Assembly (NCBI GenBank): GCA_964393545.1
Contig: CAYMUB010000009.1
Span: forward strand, 1 to 39,838
Direction: 5' to 3'
DNA from: CAYMUB01 sp964393545
GTDB taxonomy: Bacteria; Patescibacteriota; Microgenomatia; Daviesbacterales; UBA10151
DNA length: 39,838 nt
Shown: positions 14,235 through 23,227 of the stretch, piece by piece
Layout of the letters: each line of letters begins with the position of its first letter
Position numbering within the stretch: position 1 is the stretch's first letter
Translations under genes and position numbers: made by a program
Notes under the pieces: generated by a model
The model's database searches: none
Seen by the model: the letters and a program-made list of their open reading frames with translations, nothing else
Told to the model about the DNA's origin: nothing

Positions 14235-14274
14235 GAAAATACTGGGAAATACTAAATAGTTACGAAAGTTTAAT

Positions 14275-14303
14275 TTGCTTTTTTGACTTTATTATGGTAT
14301 AAT
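14275..14303 (+). promoter_or_regulatory. Lipoprotein gene promoter
   Basis: TTGCTT (14275-14280), 17-bp spacer, TATAAT (14298-14303) preceded by TGG (extended -10). The ATG at 14314 is 10 nt downstream, predicting a leaderless or nearly leaderless mRNA. Confidence 0.65.
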
Positions 14304-14313
14304 CACTAACAAG

Positions 14314-14943
14314 ATGGATAGAATTACTGGACAAAGAATGTCAAGAGGTCGTCTATTTGAACTCAGCTTAGGTGCTTTGGCAGTTGCACCAGTATTAGCA
14401 GCCTGTAGAAGTGAGGCTCAACCTACCGTAGCACCAACCATTGCTCCTACTAGAGCTCCTATTATCCCAGCAAGCCCTACTATATTCGAGGCTAGACCTA
14501 CTCCTGCGACTCAACCTCCTACTTTAGTTCGAGAAATTCCTACTGCAGTTATTTTAAGAGAAACCCCAACTATTGCTATTATACAAGTCACTGAATTTTC
14601 TTTCCGACCCATCTCTGCAAATGAAGTCGGCATTATTTTTTGCACTAAAGGTCGCCCTGTAGGAACTACTTTAAGGGTAAGTGTTTATAAAGATTCATTT
14701 ATAAACCCAAAGGCTGATCCCAATCAATTGGAGAAAGATAAATGGGAAGTAATTAAAGAACTAGGCGTTCCTTGCTTTAACACTAATCAATCTAGTCCAG
14801 ATTGGCCAATCTGGAGAATAGACTCTTTCAAGGCTGGTAATTACCTTATTATGGGTGAGGCTAGACCAGCTGAAGCAAGTGGTGACTGGAATCACCAAAG
14901 TGTTGCAAGAGAGTATAGACAATTTGCCTTAACAAAACCCTAA
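14314..14943 (+). CDS. Putative lipoprotein with proline/threonine-rich linker
   Basis: 209 aa. An N-terminal export signal (SRGRLFELSLGALAVAPVLAAC) ends in a lipobox with Cys31. The SRGRLFEL stretch resembles a twin-arginine motif with the arginines separated by one residue, so Tat export is possible but not certain. Residues about 36-85 are a Pro/Thr/Ala-rich flexible linker. The C-terminal 110 residues hold a small domain with two cysteines (IIFCTKG and GVPCFN) that I do not recognise. The product is probably anchored on the outer face of the membrane. It converges with pilO, and its own promoter suggests independent expression. Confidence 0.7.
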   Translation: MDRITGQRMSRGRLFELSLGALAVAPVLAACRSEAQPTVAPTIAPTRAPIIPASPTIFEARPTPATQPPTLVREIPTAVILRETPTIAIIQVTEFSFRPISANEVGIIFCTKGRPVGTTLRVSVYKDSFINPKADPNQLEKDKWEVIKELGVPCFNTNQSSPDWPIWRIDSFKAGNYLIMGEARPAEASGDWNHQSVAREYRQFALTKP

Positions 14944-14956
14944 GTTTCTATTTACT

Positions 14957-15664
14957 TCACTCAAAAGGATTAGCTTTGCCCCGGGGACCAAGTTCTGTTG
15001 TTCCAGTTTCTGAAGGTGTTGATCTTGAGCTATTGGCAGCCTGAGCAAGTTTTACTATAATCTCTTCTTCTTTTTGTGATAACTCTGATACAGGTGTCTC
15101 AATACCTCCAAAGTCTTTTGGTACTGAAGAATAAAAGACTTCTGCAGTCATGGAAACAGTTGAGACTCTATCCTTTCCCAAAACTGCTTCTACATTATTT
15201 ACTTTCATCAGCCTGGGTGAATTCTCTATGTTATTTAACAAAACAGGAATCAACTCAGCAGGACCTGAGATATCCAAATTAATATTATAGCTTTGAGAAT
15301 TAGTATTTTTAACAGAGGTTGAACCTACAGTCATTGAAACAATACTAAAACCTGCTTGAGTAATAATATTATTAAGTAAACTTAAAGCAGAAATATAATC
15401 TTTACCTGTTGGATAAGTATCCAGGACAACATTTACCTTATTTCTTAGATCCTGTTCATCATAGCTTTCTAAAGTTTGAGCTTTAGCTTCTAAAAGGTTT
15501 GATTTTGTTACAATCTGTCCTTGCACCCTATTGTTGTTAACAAAACTTATTATTTGAGGATAAATAACAAATACAATTAATATCAGGGATGATAATGCTA
15601 CTATGATGGGGAAAATATAGAGTTTGTAATCTTGATAGTATTTTAAAATTAAGTCTTTTTTCAT
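14957..15664 (-). CDS. pilO: Type IV pilus inner-membrane protein PilO-like
   Basis: 235 aa. One N-terminal membrane helix (YIFPIIVALSSLILIVFVIY) is followed by a coiled coil and a ferredoxin-like domain (DYISALSLLNNIITQAGFSIVSMTVG), as in PilO. With PilN it forms the alignment subcomplex linking PilM to the outer machinery. The C-terminal 40 residues are polar and low in complexity. It lies 1 bp after pilN in the pilM-N-O order and is the last gene of this operon. Confidence 0.85.
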   Translation of the reverse strand: MKKDLILKYYQDYKLYIFPIIVALSSLILIVFVIYPQIISFVNNNRVQGQIVTKSNLLEAKAQTLESYDEQDLRNKVNVVLDTYPTGKDYISALSLLNNIITQAGFSIVSMTVGSTSVKNTNSQSYNINLDISGPAELIPVLLNNIENSPRLMKVNNVEAVLGKDRVSTVSMTAEVFYSSVPKDFGGIETPVSELSQKEEEIIVKLAQAANSSRSTPSETGTTELGPRGKANPFE

Positions 15665-15665
15665 A

Positions 15666-16208
15666 TTATTTAGCTTTAATTTTTATACTGACTCTATAGG
15701 TGCCATCTTTACCCCGGTTTAGACTTTCTAAAGAAATTTGATTAATTTTATCTTGATTACTATCTTTAGAAATTAGGTTATTAATTAATCTATCTAAAGA
15801 ATCTCCATCAGCAGCTGTTGCTAAAATTAAAACTTCTGAAGACTTACTAACAGAAATAGAGCTAACAGAAACCGCAGGAGGCAGCAGCTTAATTATCAGT
15901 TTATATATTTCAGATTGGGCAGATGGATTATCTAAGTACTGACCAATAGTTGTTAATCTATTTTTTAATAAAAACAAAGAGCTTTCGGTAGTTTTAAGAC
16001 TGGATATTTTTTGTTCTGATTGACTCAGTTTACTTTGAATTTGGGTGATATTCTTACTTTGAAAAATCCTCAAGGCCACAACTGCAGAGGCTGAAAAAAT
16101 CATCAATAAAATAACTATTACACCAATTGTTTGGACTTTATAAAATTTAGCGTTTTTTATATCCTGCTGCCTAAATTCTATTGGAAGTAAATTAATGGCA
16201 AGTTTCAT
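15666..16208 (-). CDS. pilN: Type IV pilus assembly protein PilN-like
   Basis: 180 aa. It begins MKLAINLLPIEFRQQ, where NLLP is the conserved cytoplasmic peptide that docks into PilM. A single membrane helix (IGVIVILLMIFSASAVVALRIF), a coiled coil, and a small alpha/beta domain follow. It is placed between pilM (5 bp away) and pilO. Confidence 0.9.
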   Translation of the reverse strand: MKLAINLLPIEFRQQDIKNAKFYKVQTIGVIVILLMIFSASAVVALRIFQSKNITQIQSKLSQSEQKISSLKTTESSLFLLKNRLTTIGQYLDNPSAQSEIYKLIIKLLPPAVSVSSISVSKSSEVLILATAADGDSLDRLINNLISKDSNQDKINQISLESLNRGKDGTYRVSIKIKAK

Positions 16209-16213
16209 AAATT

Positions 16214-17251
16214 TTAATCTTCTCTTAAGGCAAGACCTACAGCTACAGAATAAGAGGAAGCATCCTGTGCTAATTTAGAGATTAAAGCTTTATCTTTCTC
16301 AACAGAATACCAGGGATCAGCCTCCTGTACTTCTAAACCTAAGTTATTGGCAAAATAGATAACCAGTCCTGGCATTTTAGCTCCGCCTCCTGAGAGAACA
16401 ACTCTTTTGATGGGATTTTGAGGATATTTTTGCTCAAAGGCTTGTATGACGCGTTTTGATTCACCTACAATAATATCTATCACAGGTTTTAAGCTTTCAA
16501 GAACTTTTCCTTCTAACTGATCCTCTAGCAGTCCATAAACTTTTTTATACTCTTCAGCCTGCTGCATTTCAAAATTAAAATGCTGTGCCAAAGACCTGGT
16601 TAAAGCCAGGCCTCCTGTTGAGATAGAACGGGTTAGCCATATCAATCCTTTTGAAACTGTAGCAAAATCAGTAGTGGTTGCACCCAGCTGGACAATCAAG
16701 GTACTGGGGGAGAAAGGGTTGTTACCAACCAAAGAACGGGTGATTGCAATAGTTTCTGTTTCAAGCGCTGTAGGCTTGATTGAAGCTTTTTCTAAAACCC
16801 TAATATACTTTGCTACCACATTTTTAGGGGAGGCTACCACTAAAACAACAGTCTTTGTATCTTTATCTTTACCGTCTGACCGGAGTAATACTTGCCAGTT
16901 TAGATTAACTTCTTCAAGTTTCATAGGTATAAACTCCTCAGCTGCATAACGGATAGCAGATGTAAGTTCTGAATCTGTCAAATATGGTAAATCATCAATA
17001 ATTCTGGTAAAAACCTTTGATTCAGGAAGCGCAGCAATCACTTCTTTTTCTGAAATTTGAGTTGCAGATAACAATTTTTTAATATTTGTGGCAACAGCAT
17101 CTAAATCTGTATCTACATCAGACAGCATTCCAGGAGTAGGAGCAGATATAGTACCTAGTGTAATCAGTTTTGAGGTATCTTTTTCCCTAGCCAGAGAAAC
17201 TACTTTTATAGTTGAGTAACCAATGTCCAATCCAACAGAAATTTTCGCCAT
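16214..17251 (-). CDS. pilM: Type IV pilus assembly ATPase-fold protein PilM
   Basis: 345 aa actin/FtsA-like protein. The phosphate-1 motif is VGLDIGYSTIKVV near the N-terminus; the phosphate-2 motif (STLIVQLGATTTDFATV) and the adenosine motif (RVVLSGGGAKMPGL) are also clear. PilM binds the PilN N-terminus on the cytoplasmic side and helps couple the motor ATPases. Length is normal. It is 4 bp downstream of the pseudopilin gene. Confidence 0.95.
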   Translation of the reverse strand: MAKISVGLDIGYSTIKVVSLAREKDTSKLITLGTISAPTPGMLSDVDTDLDAVATNIKKLLSATQISEKEVIAALPESKVFTRIIDDLPYLTDSELTSAIRYAAEEFIPMKLEEVNLNWQVLLRSDGKDKDTKTVVLVVASPKNVVAKYIRVLEKASIKPTALETETIAITRSLVGNNPFSPSTLIVQLGATTTDFATVSKGLIWLTRSISTGGLALTRSLAQHFNFEMQQAEEYKKVYGLLEDQLEGKVLESLKPVIDIIVGESKRVIQAFEQKYPQNPIKRVVLSGGGAKMPGLVIYFANNLGLEVQEADPWYSVEKDKALISKLAQDASSYSVAVGLALRED

Positions 17252-17255
17252 ATAT

Positions 17256-17672
17256 TTACCTTATCACATATGTTCCTTTTACTAAAGAATAGGTGCTGCC
17301 AGACCCTGATATTTGTACTGAGACAGTTTTTTTTACTTTGGGATTTGTTTTATCAGGAACATATCCTGTTGCTGTCAGTATTTTGGTATTGCTATCTTTG
17401 CTGGCAATTGCAACAGAGTATGTGCCATCACCTAAAACTGTTTCTAACTCCCCGTTATAACTGCCCCAAGTGGCATTTAAAGAAGCCAAGCCCTTATCAA
17501 TTCCTGCTTCAGCCAAAGCTGTTGCCTGTTCAGCATTATAACTATATTGGGCATTTTGAAAGAAAGTTTGAGAACCACTGGTTACAAATAAAACCGTAAA
17601 AAGCAACACCCCCAAAGCTACAAAAACCAACAGCAAAATCTGTCCATGCTCATCTATTTTCTTGATTTTCAT
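17256..17672 (-). CDS. PilX/GspK-like minor pilus protein
   Basis: 138 aa. The N-terminus (DEHGQILLLVFVALGVLLFTVLFV) is a prepilin-like signal with a G/Q cleavage site but without Glu at mature position 5. The next segment (AEQATALAEAGIDKGLASLN) is the PilX-type AEAG helix. Such proteins lacking Glu5 resemble the tip-type pseudopilin GspK. It is the last pilin-like gene before pilM. Confidence 0.75.
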   Translation of the reverse strand: MKIKKIDEHGQILLLVFVALGVLLFTVLFVTSGSQTFFQNAQYSYNAEQATALAEAGIDKGLASLNATWGSYNGELETVLGDGTYSVAIASKDSNTKILTATGYVPDKTNPKVKKTVSVQISGSGSTYSLVKGTYVIR

Positions 17673-17675
17673 TTT

Positions 17676-18224
17676 TTATTTATTCCTTAAATTTGCTTCA
17701 GAATTGGCTGTATTTGTCTCATAACCCTCTCCGCTTTTTTGTTTTAAAGTCAAACTAATTCTAACTTTGGTGGCATTAACTGGAGCAACTTCAGTTGGGG
17801 GATTTCCTGAGTTTAAGTAACTAAAAATTAACTGATCAACATCAGTTGAAAAGATTTGATCTTGAATTTTACGGGAACTGGCTTCATTGGGAAAGATTTT
17901 AAAACGTAATTTATTTTCATCCTGGGAAAAAACAAAAACATCAAAAGTATCAGCAATAATGTTACTTGACTGGTCAAGAGAGGGAACTTTTAAAACTAAT
18001 TTATTTGACCCTGATGTATCTACCACCCCACTTGACTCTTTAATACTACTCCGCACCTTAGCTAAAGCATCATTAGTATTTAGACCAATACTCACCTTTG
18101 ATGATTCTTTATAAAATAAGCCTGAGCTATTGGCTAAAATTGTCAGCAGCAAACCTCCCACAACTACGGCAATAGAAGTGGAAATAATTACCTCAACTAA
18201 AGTAATCCCCTTAGAATTTTTCAC
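17676..18224 (-). CDS. Prepilin-type protein (PilW/PilV-like)
   Basis: 182 aa. Type III-like prepilin signal KNSKG/ITLVEVIISTSIAVVVGG, with Glu5 present, followed by a globular domain. The C-terminal part (VRISLTLKQKSGEGYETN) is typical of minor pilins of the PilW group. It overlaps its upstream neighbour by 4 bp. Confidence 0.8.
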   Translation of the reverse strand: MKNSKGITLVEVIISTSIAVVVGGLLLTILANSSGLFYKESSKVSIGLNTNDALAKVRSSIKESSGVVDTSGSNKLVLKVPSLDQSSNIIADTFDVFVFSQDENKLRFKIFPNEASSRKIQDQIFSTDVDQLIFSYLNSGNPPTEVAPVNATKVRISLTLKQKSGEGYETNTANSEANLRNK

Positions 18225-18625
18225 TGAGTAAGTCCTCCTTTTGAAACCAGGGTTTTTAAAGCTATTGTTTGAGTTTTAGCATTATCCTGCCAGGAAACTT
18301 GAATAGTAATTTGTTTAGTAAGTTCTCCACTTGGACATATTTGCACCTCACAATCTGCTGTTTTAACCATCCCGCTGCCTTGAGGCAGTAAAGTCAATCT
18401 TGAATCATTAATAGAAACTTCTTCATTTACTAAATCATCCCAAACTTGAGCTCTTTTATCTTCAATTTGTTTGGTTGCTATTTCCCGGGCAATACTTAAA
18501 TGTTTACTTTTGTTTATTAAACCCAAAGCATTAGGCAAACCAGCTATTAAAAATGTCATCGAGGAAACCACCATGACAACCAGTAAGGCTTCAACCAAAG
18601 ACATGCCGCTCTGATTTAATTTCAC
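18221..18625 (-). CDS. Prepilin-type protein (PilV-like)
   Basis: 134 aa. Signal NQSG/MSLVEALLVVMVVSSMTF, with Glu5. The region IAREIATKQIEDKRAQVWDDL resembles PilV/GspI minor pilins, which have a helix of this kind after the hydrophobic segment. One CEVQIC pair could form a disulfide. Four-base overlaps on both sides. Confidence 0.8.
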   Translation of the reverse strand: MKLNQSGMSLVEALLVVMVVSSMTFLIAGLPNALGLINKSKHLSIAREIATKQIEDKRAQVWDDLVNEEVSINDSRLTLLPQGSGMVKTADCEVQICPSGELTKQITIQVSWQDNAKTQTIALKTLVSKGGLTQ

Positions 18626-19506
18626 TTGGTAATTTCTCCAGCAGAGAAGATAGCATAATCAAAAAAAGGTGGAACAACATTTTTTAATTGGAATACTCTA
18701 ACCTTTCTTTGAGTTTCACCTGATTTACCGGTTGCTGTTATCCATTTTGCCTGAGCAGGCAAAGAACAGGCAATACCACAAGTTCCAACTGCCTGCACAG
18801 CAATTGGCTGGGAGGTTGAATTATAAAGTAGTCTTGCCCGTAGTAACATTAAACCTGCAGCTTCATTTGCACTAAAATTTAAAACTTTTTTACATGTATA
18901 GGTACTTGAACCATTACAAGTAGATGCGTTATCAAATTTATTATCAGGAGTCCTGACTAATCCTGTATAATCTAAGTACCACTTATGGCTTCGGTATTTC
19001 TGAACATTCCGCTCAGAAACAACAGGATCTTGAGGATCTGTTCCATAATAAACTAAAGTTAACTCTAAAGCAGCTTTATCTGTACCAGAATTATTTCCCC
19101 AGTAAACATCTAAAGTATTCTGAGCATATCTTATTGGCGGAGGATTGGAATTACTTGAGGCATAATCAGCCAGCCAAACTTGGACTACATCCTCTTTAGC
19201 CAATGGGGGATATTCTAAAACAGCTTGCCTGATACCAGAAGTTGGAACAACAGGAATAAGATCCACTCCTGAAACATCTGCCTTAGAACTATTATCAAAA
19301 CTCACACAATTATTACCACAAGAACTCCCTGGTTGTAAGGCTTTTTCAATTCCTGCTTCAGCAGCAGAGAAGGCTCTGGATGATTGTTCTACTTTAGAAG
19401 CTGTTGAAACATCAACCAAACTTCTTTGAATCATTGATAACCCAATTGACAAAGCAACAGTCATCACTAGTATTAATATTAAAATTGCCTGACCCTTTTC
19501 TTTCAT
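18622..19506 (-). CDS. PilX/GspK-like large minor pilus protein
   Basis: 294 aa. The N-terminus KEKGQAILILILVMTVALSIGLSM has the G/Q cleavage site but no Glu5; it is followed by SSRAFSAAEAGIEKAL, the AEAG helix typical of PilX. The large C-terminal domain contains several cysteines (CGNNC, CNGSSTYTC, CGIAC) probably forming disulfides. Its size suits a tip adhesin or tip-complex subunit. Confidence 0.75.
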   Translation of the reverse strand: MKEKGQAILILILVMTVALSIGLSMIQRSLVDVSTASKVEQSSRAFSAAEAGIEKALQPGSSCGNNCVSFDNSSKADVSGVDLIPVVPTSGIRQAVLEYPPLAKEDVVQVWLADYASSNSNPPPIRYAQNTLDVYWGNNSGTDKAALELTLVYYGTDPQDPVVSERNVQKYRSHKWYLDYTGLVRTPDNKFDNASTCNGSSTYTCKKVLNFSANEAAGLMLLRARLLYNSTSQPIAVQAVGTCGIACSLPAQAKWITATGKSGETQRKVRVFQLKNVVPPFFDYAIFSAGEITK

Positions 19507-20141
19507 CTTAAGTTTATTGTTGTTTGAAATGTTACCGGATCTATTTGACCTGCCACTGACTGAGCTGATCCTTTACCTGGCCAAAGATCAAACTTAATTC
19601 TCACCTGATCTGCAAACCCATTGGATCTGTCTAGAGTGAATGAAACGTTTTCCACTGACACTCCTGTTTGGGGATTGGTATCAGATAGAGTATTTGGATT
19701 AACTAATGAATCTATGCAAACAGAGTTTGTAAATTGTGTAATATCCCTGGAGGAGGGGAGGGGTGATGGGGGTACCAACACACAAGGAGAAGACTGATCA
19801 GGTTGAGGGTTATCTTGTTTAATTTGGCCATTTGTAGTAGGACTTGGGCTTGGACTCGGGGCAATAAATCTAAATCTTGTATAGCAACCGTTTTTAACAG
19901 TGACTATGGTAGGAGGATTACCAACTGGACTTACACAAACTACATTATCAGAATTTCTAATAGTTTTATCCATTGTTTCCAAAACTGACTGACCATTTTG
20001 TTTAATCGCTCCAATTATTTGGGATTTATTATTACCCCGCAAAGTCCTGGTAAAAATATTCAATATTAAAACTCCAATAACAGAAAGCACAGATATAACT
20101 ACCAACATCTCAATCAGAGTAAATCCTTTTTTAGTCATCAT
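19503..20141 (-). CDS. Prepilin-type protein
   Basis: 212 aa. Signal TKKG/FTLIEMLVVISVLSVIGVLI is a canonical type IV prepilin N-terminus with Glu5. The segment GQSVLETMDKTIRNSDNVV fits PilW/GspJ-like pseudopilins. A Pro/Ser-rich stretch (APSPSPSPTTNG) interrupts the globular domain, perhaps an exposed loop and a possible O-glycosylation site. Overlaps neighbours by 4 bp each. Confidence 0.8.
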   Translation of the reverse strand: MMTKKGFTLIEMLVVISVLSVIGVLILNIFTRTLRGNNKSQIIGAIKQNGQSVLETMDKTIRNSDNVVCVSPVGNPPTIVTVKNGCYTRFRFIAPSPSPSPTTNGQIKQDNPQPDQSSPCVLVPPSPLPSSRDITQFTNSVCIDSLVNPNTLSDTNPQTGVSVENVSFTLDRSNGFADQVRIKFDLWPGKGSAQSVAGQIDPVTFQTTINLR

Positions 20142-20626
20142 AGCTTTCTTAAAATTGTGGTTAATCTTGATTCATGAGGTCCTGCAAAATCAGTCCAGGA
20201 AACAGTTACTGTTACTTTTTTGGCATCATTCCCGCTACCTTCATCTTCTATGATGATCTGTCTTTTGAAATTTGTGGAAACAGTTTCGGAAGTATCACTA
20301 CTGCCACCCACTAGTCCTCCTGAGCTGTTAAAATTGAAGTAACAATTGTTGGTAGGACAACTAAAAGAAATTGGCCAAAGGTCACTAAACTGGCTTGTGA
20401 AGGAACTACCAGTATTATAACTTACTAACCCATTCCGGTCCCGCAGACTCCTCACTGTTTCTATACCTTGTTGAGCAAGTTTTGTTGCTTGAGCCTGGTT
20501 TTTGGAAAATTGAGCATTTCTCAAAGAGGAAATGGTTGCAAATACTAAAGCCCCGATAATAATAATTGAGACAGCACTCACAACAATCAGCTCTAGTAGT
20601 GTTTGTCCCTTTTGATTACTCAACAT
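20138..20626 (-). CDS. Prepilin-type protein
   Basis: 162 aa. Signal NQKG/QTLLELIVVSAVSIIIIGAL with Glu5 (Q at position 1 of the mature protein). ATKLAQQGIETVRSLRDRNG is a helix seen in GspI/PilV-like pseudopilins. It overlaps the upstream pseudopilin gene by 11 bp. Confidence 0.8.
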   Translation of the reverse strand: MLSNQKGQTLLELIVVSAVSIIIIGALVFATISSLRNAQFSKNQAQATKLAQQGIETVRSLRDRNGLVSYNTGSSFTSQFSDLWPISFSCPTNNCYFNFNSSGGLVGGSSDTSETVSTNFKRQIIIEDEGSGNDAKKVTVTVSWTDFAGPHESRLTTILRKL

Positions 20627-21134
20627 TTATTGCTCCTCCTTTGGATAATTTGAATATCTTTGTTTTACTATTATCCAATGTATTTTTCAAAGTAAAAGTC
20701 CATGTGGAGGATGACAAACATGTGAATGAGGCGAAGGATGAAGATGAAAAGGTTAAAGCTCCTACCCCAGCAGAATAGGTTATAGTAAGTGGCACAACAG
20801 ACGTAGTACCACAATCAGACCCAATGATGCTCTTAATCTGTGCATTTTCTAAAGTATAGGTTTTTTGAACTGTAGGGGTTGATCCACAAGCTAGATTTAT
20901 ATTTTTGTCATCTGTAAAAATGAGCAACCAGTTACCTGAGGTATTACCACAAAGTGTGGAGGAGGTGGCATTACTTTGGGCCAGTCTTAATAATGATTGT
21001 ATCTGACTTACAGCTTTTATTGGCACTTGTTCTGCAGAAAAACCTTTAAAATTAACAAACCCCACCACAGACATAATAGAAATAATCGATATCACAACCA
21101 AAAGCTCAATAAGAGTATACCCAGCAGACCTCAT
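20616..21134 (-). CDS. GspH/FimT-type prepilin
   Basis: 172 aa. Signal RSAG/YTLIELLVVISIISIMSVVGF, then VSQIQSLLRLAQSNATSS, the helix that marks the GspH/FimT group. The C-terminal half is Ser/Thr-rich beta structure with an SCGTT-type cysteine pair. It begins 40 bp after the first prepilin gene. Confidence 0.8.
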   Translation of the reverse strand: MRSAGYTLIELLVVISIISIMSVVGFVNFKGFSAEQVPIKAVSQIQSLLRLAQSNATSSTLCGNTSGNWLLIFTDDKNINLACGSTPTVQKTYTLENAQIKSIIGSDCGTTSVVPLTITYSAGVGALTFSSSSFASFTCLSSSTWTFTLKNTLDNSKTKIFKLSKGGAINVE

Positions 21135-21174
21135 ACTTTAAAAGTAGCATATTTTAAGCTCTCAAGCTATACCT

Positions 21175-21627
21175 TTAAGGCTTAGTAACACAATAGTCAT
21201 AACCACCAGAAGGAAAAGCAGGACATCCATTATCACTGGGAGGAGCAGTATTCTCCATATTGGCAAAAAGATAGTAACTAGTACAATTTGTAGAAGTATT
21301 ATTACAGCCGACTGGAAAAGCTGTATAAGAGTAATCTGGAGTAGCAGTTGGATCAGTTGGCACTTTATTCATATATGTTTTACTACCGGCTGTAAGAGAG
21401 CTTCCGGAAGTAATTGAGGCAGGATAATATATTTGATCTGAATAATATTCCTCCAAAGCAGACTGAATAAATTTTAGATCAGATTGTCTTCTGGCATCCC
21501 GGGAGCTTTTCATAAAATTGCTATAAGAAACCAAACCAATTGCAGAAAGAATAGCAATAATTGAAATAACTATTAAAAGTTCAATTAGGGTAAAACCTTT
21601 TCTTCTAGTATATCGAGATAAGGACAT
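21175..21627 (-). CDS. Prepilin, GspG-like, first gene of the pilus operon
   Basis: About 150 aa from ATG 21627 (MSLSRYTRRKG); an in-frame ATG at 21663 exists, but the shorter N-terminus gives a normal basic leader. Signal RRKG/FTLIELLIVISIIAILSAIGL, then SRDARRQSDLKFIQSALEEYYSD, the helix of GspG-like and CPR major-type pilins. KVPTDPTATPDYSYTAFP is the conserved beta-loop. Four C-terminal cysteines may form disulfides. It is divergent from the glycosyltransferase gene. Confidence 0.85.
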   Translation of the reverse strand: MSLSRYTRRKGFTLIELLIVISIIAILSAIGLVSYSNFMKSSRDARRQSDLKFIQSALEEYYSDQIYYPASITSGSSLTAGSKTYMNKVPTDPTATPDYSYTAFPVGCNNTSTNCTSYYLFANMENTAPPSDNGCPAFPSGGYDYCVTKP

Positions 21628-21712
21628 TAGTTTTATTTTCGCACCAGTTGTAAATATTATCAAGAATGAAAGAATAGTTTTTTATTTATGCTATCATGAA
21701 TTGCTGACTGAT

Positions 21713-23227
21713 ATGAAAACTTTTTTGCTTAATTTATCCAGAAACAACTTGGTAATTATTTCTTTTTTTGTCGCAATTTTTGTATTTTTTACCACCAATT
21801 ATCTACTTCAAATTCCACCAGTTTGGCCTGATGAGGCAATTATTGCTGATACTACTTATAATCTTATACATGAGAATCGGCTAGGAACTGATTTGTGGAA
21901 AGGACTAATACCTGAATCAGAGAATCATGGGTTGGCTTACCCACCATTGTTTTACTATTTATTAGAGGTAGTTTTTAAACAATTCGGATTTAGTATTTAT
22001 ACTCAAAGATTACTAGTTGTCTTTATTGGGTCATTGTTTATTATATCTTTTTATTTCCTAGTAAAATTAATTCGAAATGATGAAAAGTCTAATAAACAGA
22101 ATCTATACTTAGAAATATTCTTTTTGTTGAGCTTAGTTTTAAATATTACCTTAGAAAAGGCTGCCAGAGTAGGTAGACCTGATATATTAGTTTTACTATT
22201 GACTAATTTGTCTTTATTATCTTATTTTTTTAGCCTGAAATCTCCATCCAAAAAAAGAATTCATCTGTGTATAGCGGGTTTTCTACTGGGACTTGGTATA
22301 ATTACCCATTACTCAGGAGTTATTTATCTTGTCTCTTTTATATTTTTCTTTTTAACAACAAAGAGGTGGAAATTTATCAAATCCGAAGAATTATATTTCT
22401 TTATCATCCCGGCATTAATTCCTATAACTATCTGGTTAATAATACTTTATCCACATATTGATGGTTTCTGGCAAGTATTTAAAAGACAATTCATTGTTCA
22501 TACTGAAACTATTAGTCTAGCATGGTTTTGGGTTTCCATGATACAAGCTACTCTTTTAGAAAAAATGATTCATTTATTGTATGTCGTAATTTCATGGGAA
22601 TTTATAGTTTTGTATTTTAGAAACAGGCTGAATCAGTACTTACTGATATTACTTATTTTAGTAAGCTCTTGGGTGATTACATTCATATGGAAGATTGAAT
22701 ACGGTTTTAGCTTGATAATACCAGCTATTTATTTATGCCTGTGGTGCTTATTGACTGAAGATAGTGATTTAATATCAAATAGAACTTTGAGATTTAATAA
22801 AGCTATAGCATTAACTATTCTTTTAATTATTTTTAATCTGGCTTCACAATTAGATAATGTAAAAAACTTCCCTGAAGGAACTTTTTCTTACGAGCAGTAT
22901 ACCAACCAAATATTGAAAATTATTCCTGATAATAAAACTGTCTATATTTCTGCTATACCTGATCCTTATTTTGGATTCAAGGGAAAACGTAACAATACTT
23001 TATTTACAGCTCCGATGATTAGTCCACCTACGGGAAACATGGCCAAAATGTTGGGCTTAACAGATTATGTAATTTATAACCGTCCTTTGGATACCCCAGT
23101 AGCAGGCAATTTTACCCTGGAATATATGAAAAAGAATACTGCCGAAATCTATTATATATATGCACCAGCAGAATATAGAACTTATATTTATGAGTTAAAA
23201 CCCCGAAATCAGCGAGTTAGTAACTAA
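21713..23227 (+). CDS. PMT/ArnT-like membrane glycosyltransferase
   Basis: 504 aa from ATG 21713 (a TTG at 21701 is possible in frame). About ten membrane segments. The first luminal loop carries PPVWPDEAII with the Asp-Glu pair typical of GT-C enzymes of the ArnT/PMT_2 group, and LAYPPLFYYLLEVVFKQFG matches the family. These use a polyprenyl-phosphate sugar and glycosylate lipids or proteins outside the membrane. The gene stops on the next ATG (overlap) and lies between two pilin loci, so pilins are possible acceptors. A TATCAT -10 box is at 21692-21697. Confidence 0.8.
   Translation: MKTFLLNLSRNNLVIISFFVAIFVFFTTNYLLQIPPVWPDEAIIADTTYNLIHENRLGTDLWKGLIPESENHGLAYPPLFYYLLEVVFKQFGFSIYTQRLLVVFIGSLFIISFYFLVKLIRNDEKSNKQNLYLEIFFLLSLVLNITLEKAARVGRPDILVLLLTNLSLLSYFFSLKSPSKKRIHLCIAGFLLGLGIITHYSGVIYLVSFIFFFLTTKRWKFIKSEELYFFIIPALIPITIWLIILYPHIDGFWQVFKRQFIVHTETISLAWFWVSMIQATLLEKMIHLLYVVISWEFIVLYFRNRLNQYLLILLILVSSWVITFIWKIEYGFSLIIPAIYLCLWCLLTEDSDLISNRTLRFNKAIALTILLIIFNLASQLDNVKNFPEGTFSYEQYTNQILKIIPDNKTVYISAIPDPYFGFKGKRNNTLFTAPMISPPTGNMAKMLGLTDYVIYNRPLDTPVAGNFTLEYMKKNTAEIYYIYAPAEYRTYIYELKPRNQRVSN

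Noticed and set aside
14283..14288. TTGACT as -35 box of the lipoprotein gene.
   Set aside because: It lies only 9 bp from the TATAAT; TTGCTT at 14275 has the correct 17-bp spacing.
14235..14313. Possible trmD or pilO 3'-end remnant left of the lipoprotein gene.
   Set aside because: Only an 8-base match (GAAAGTTT) to the trmD end; not above chance in A/T-rich DNA.
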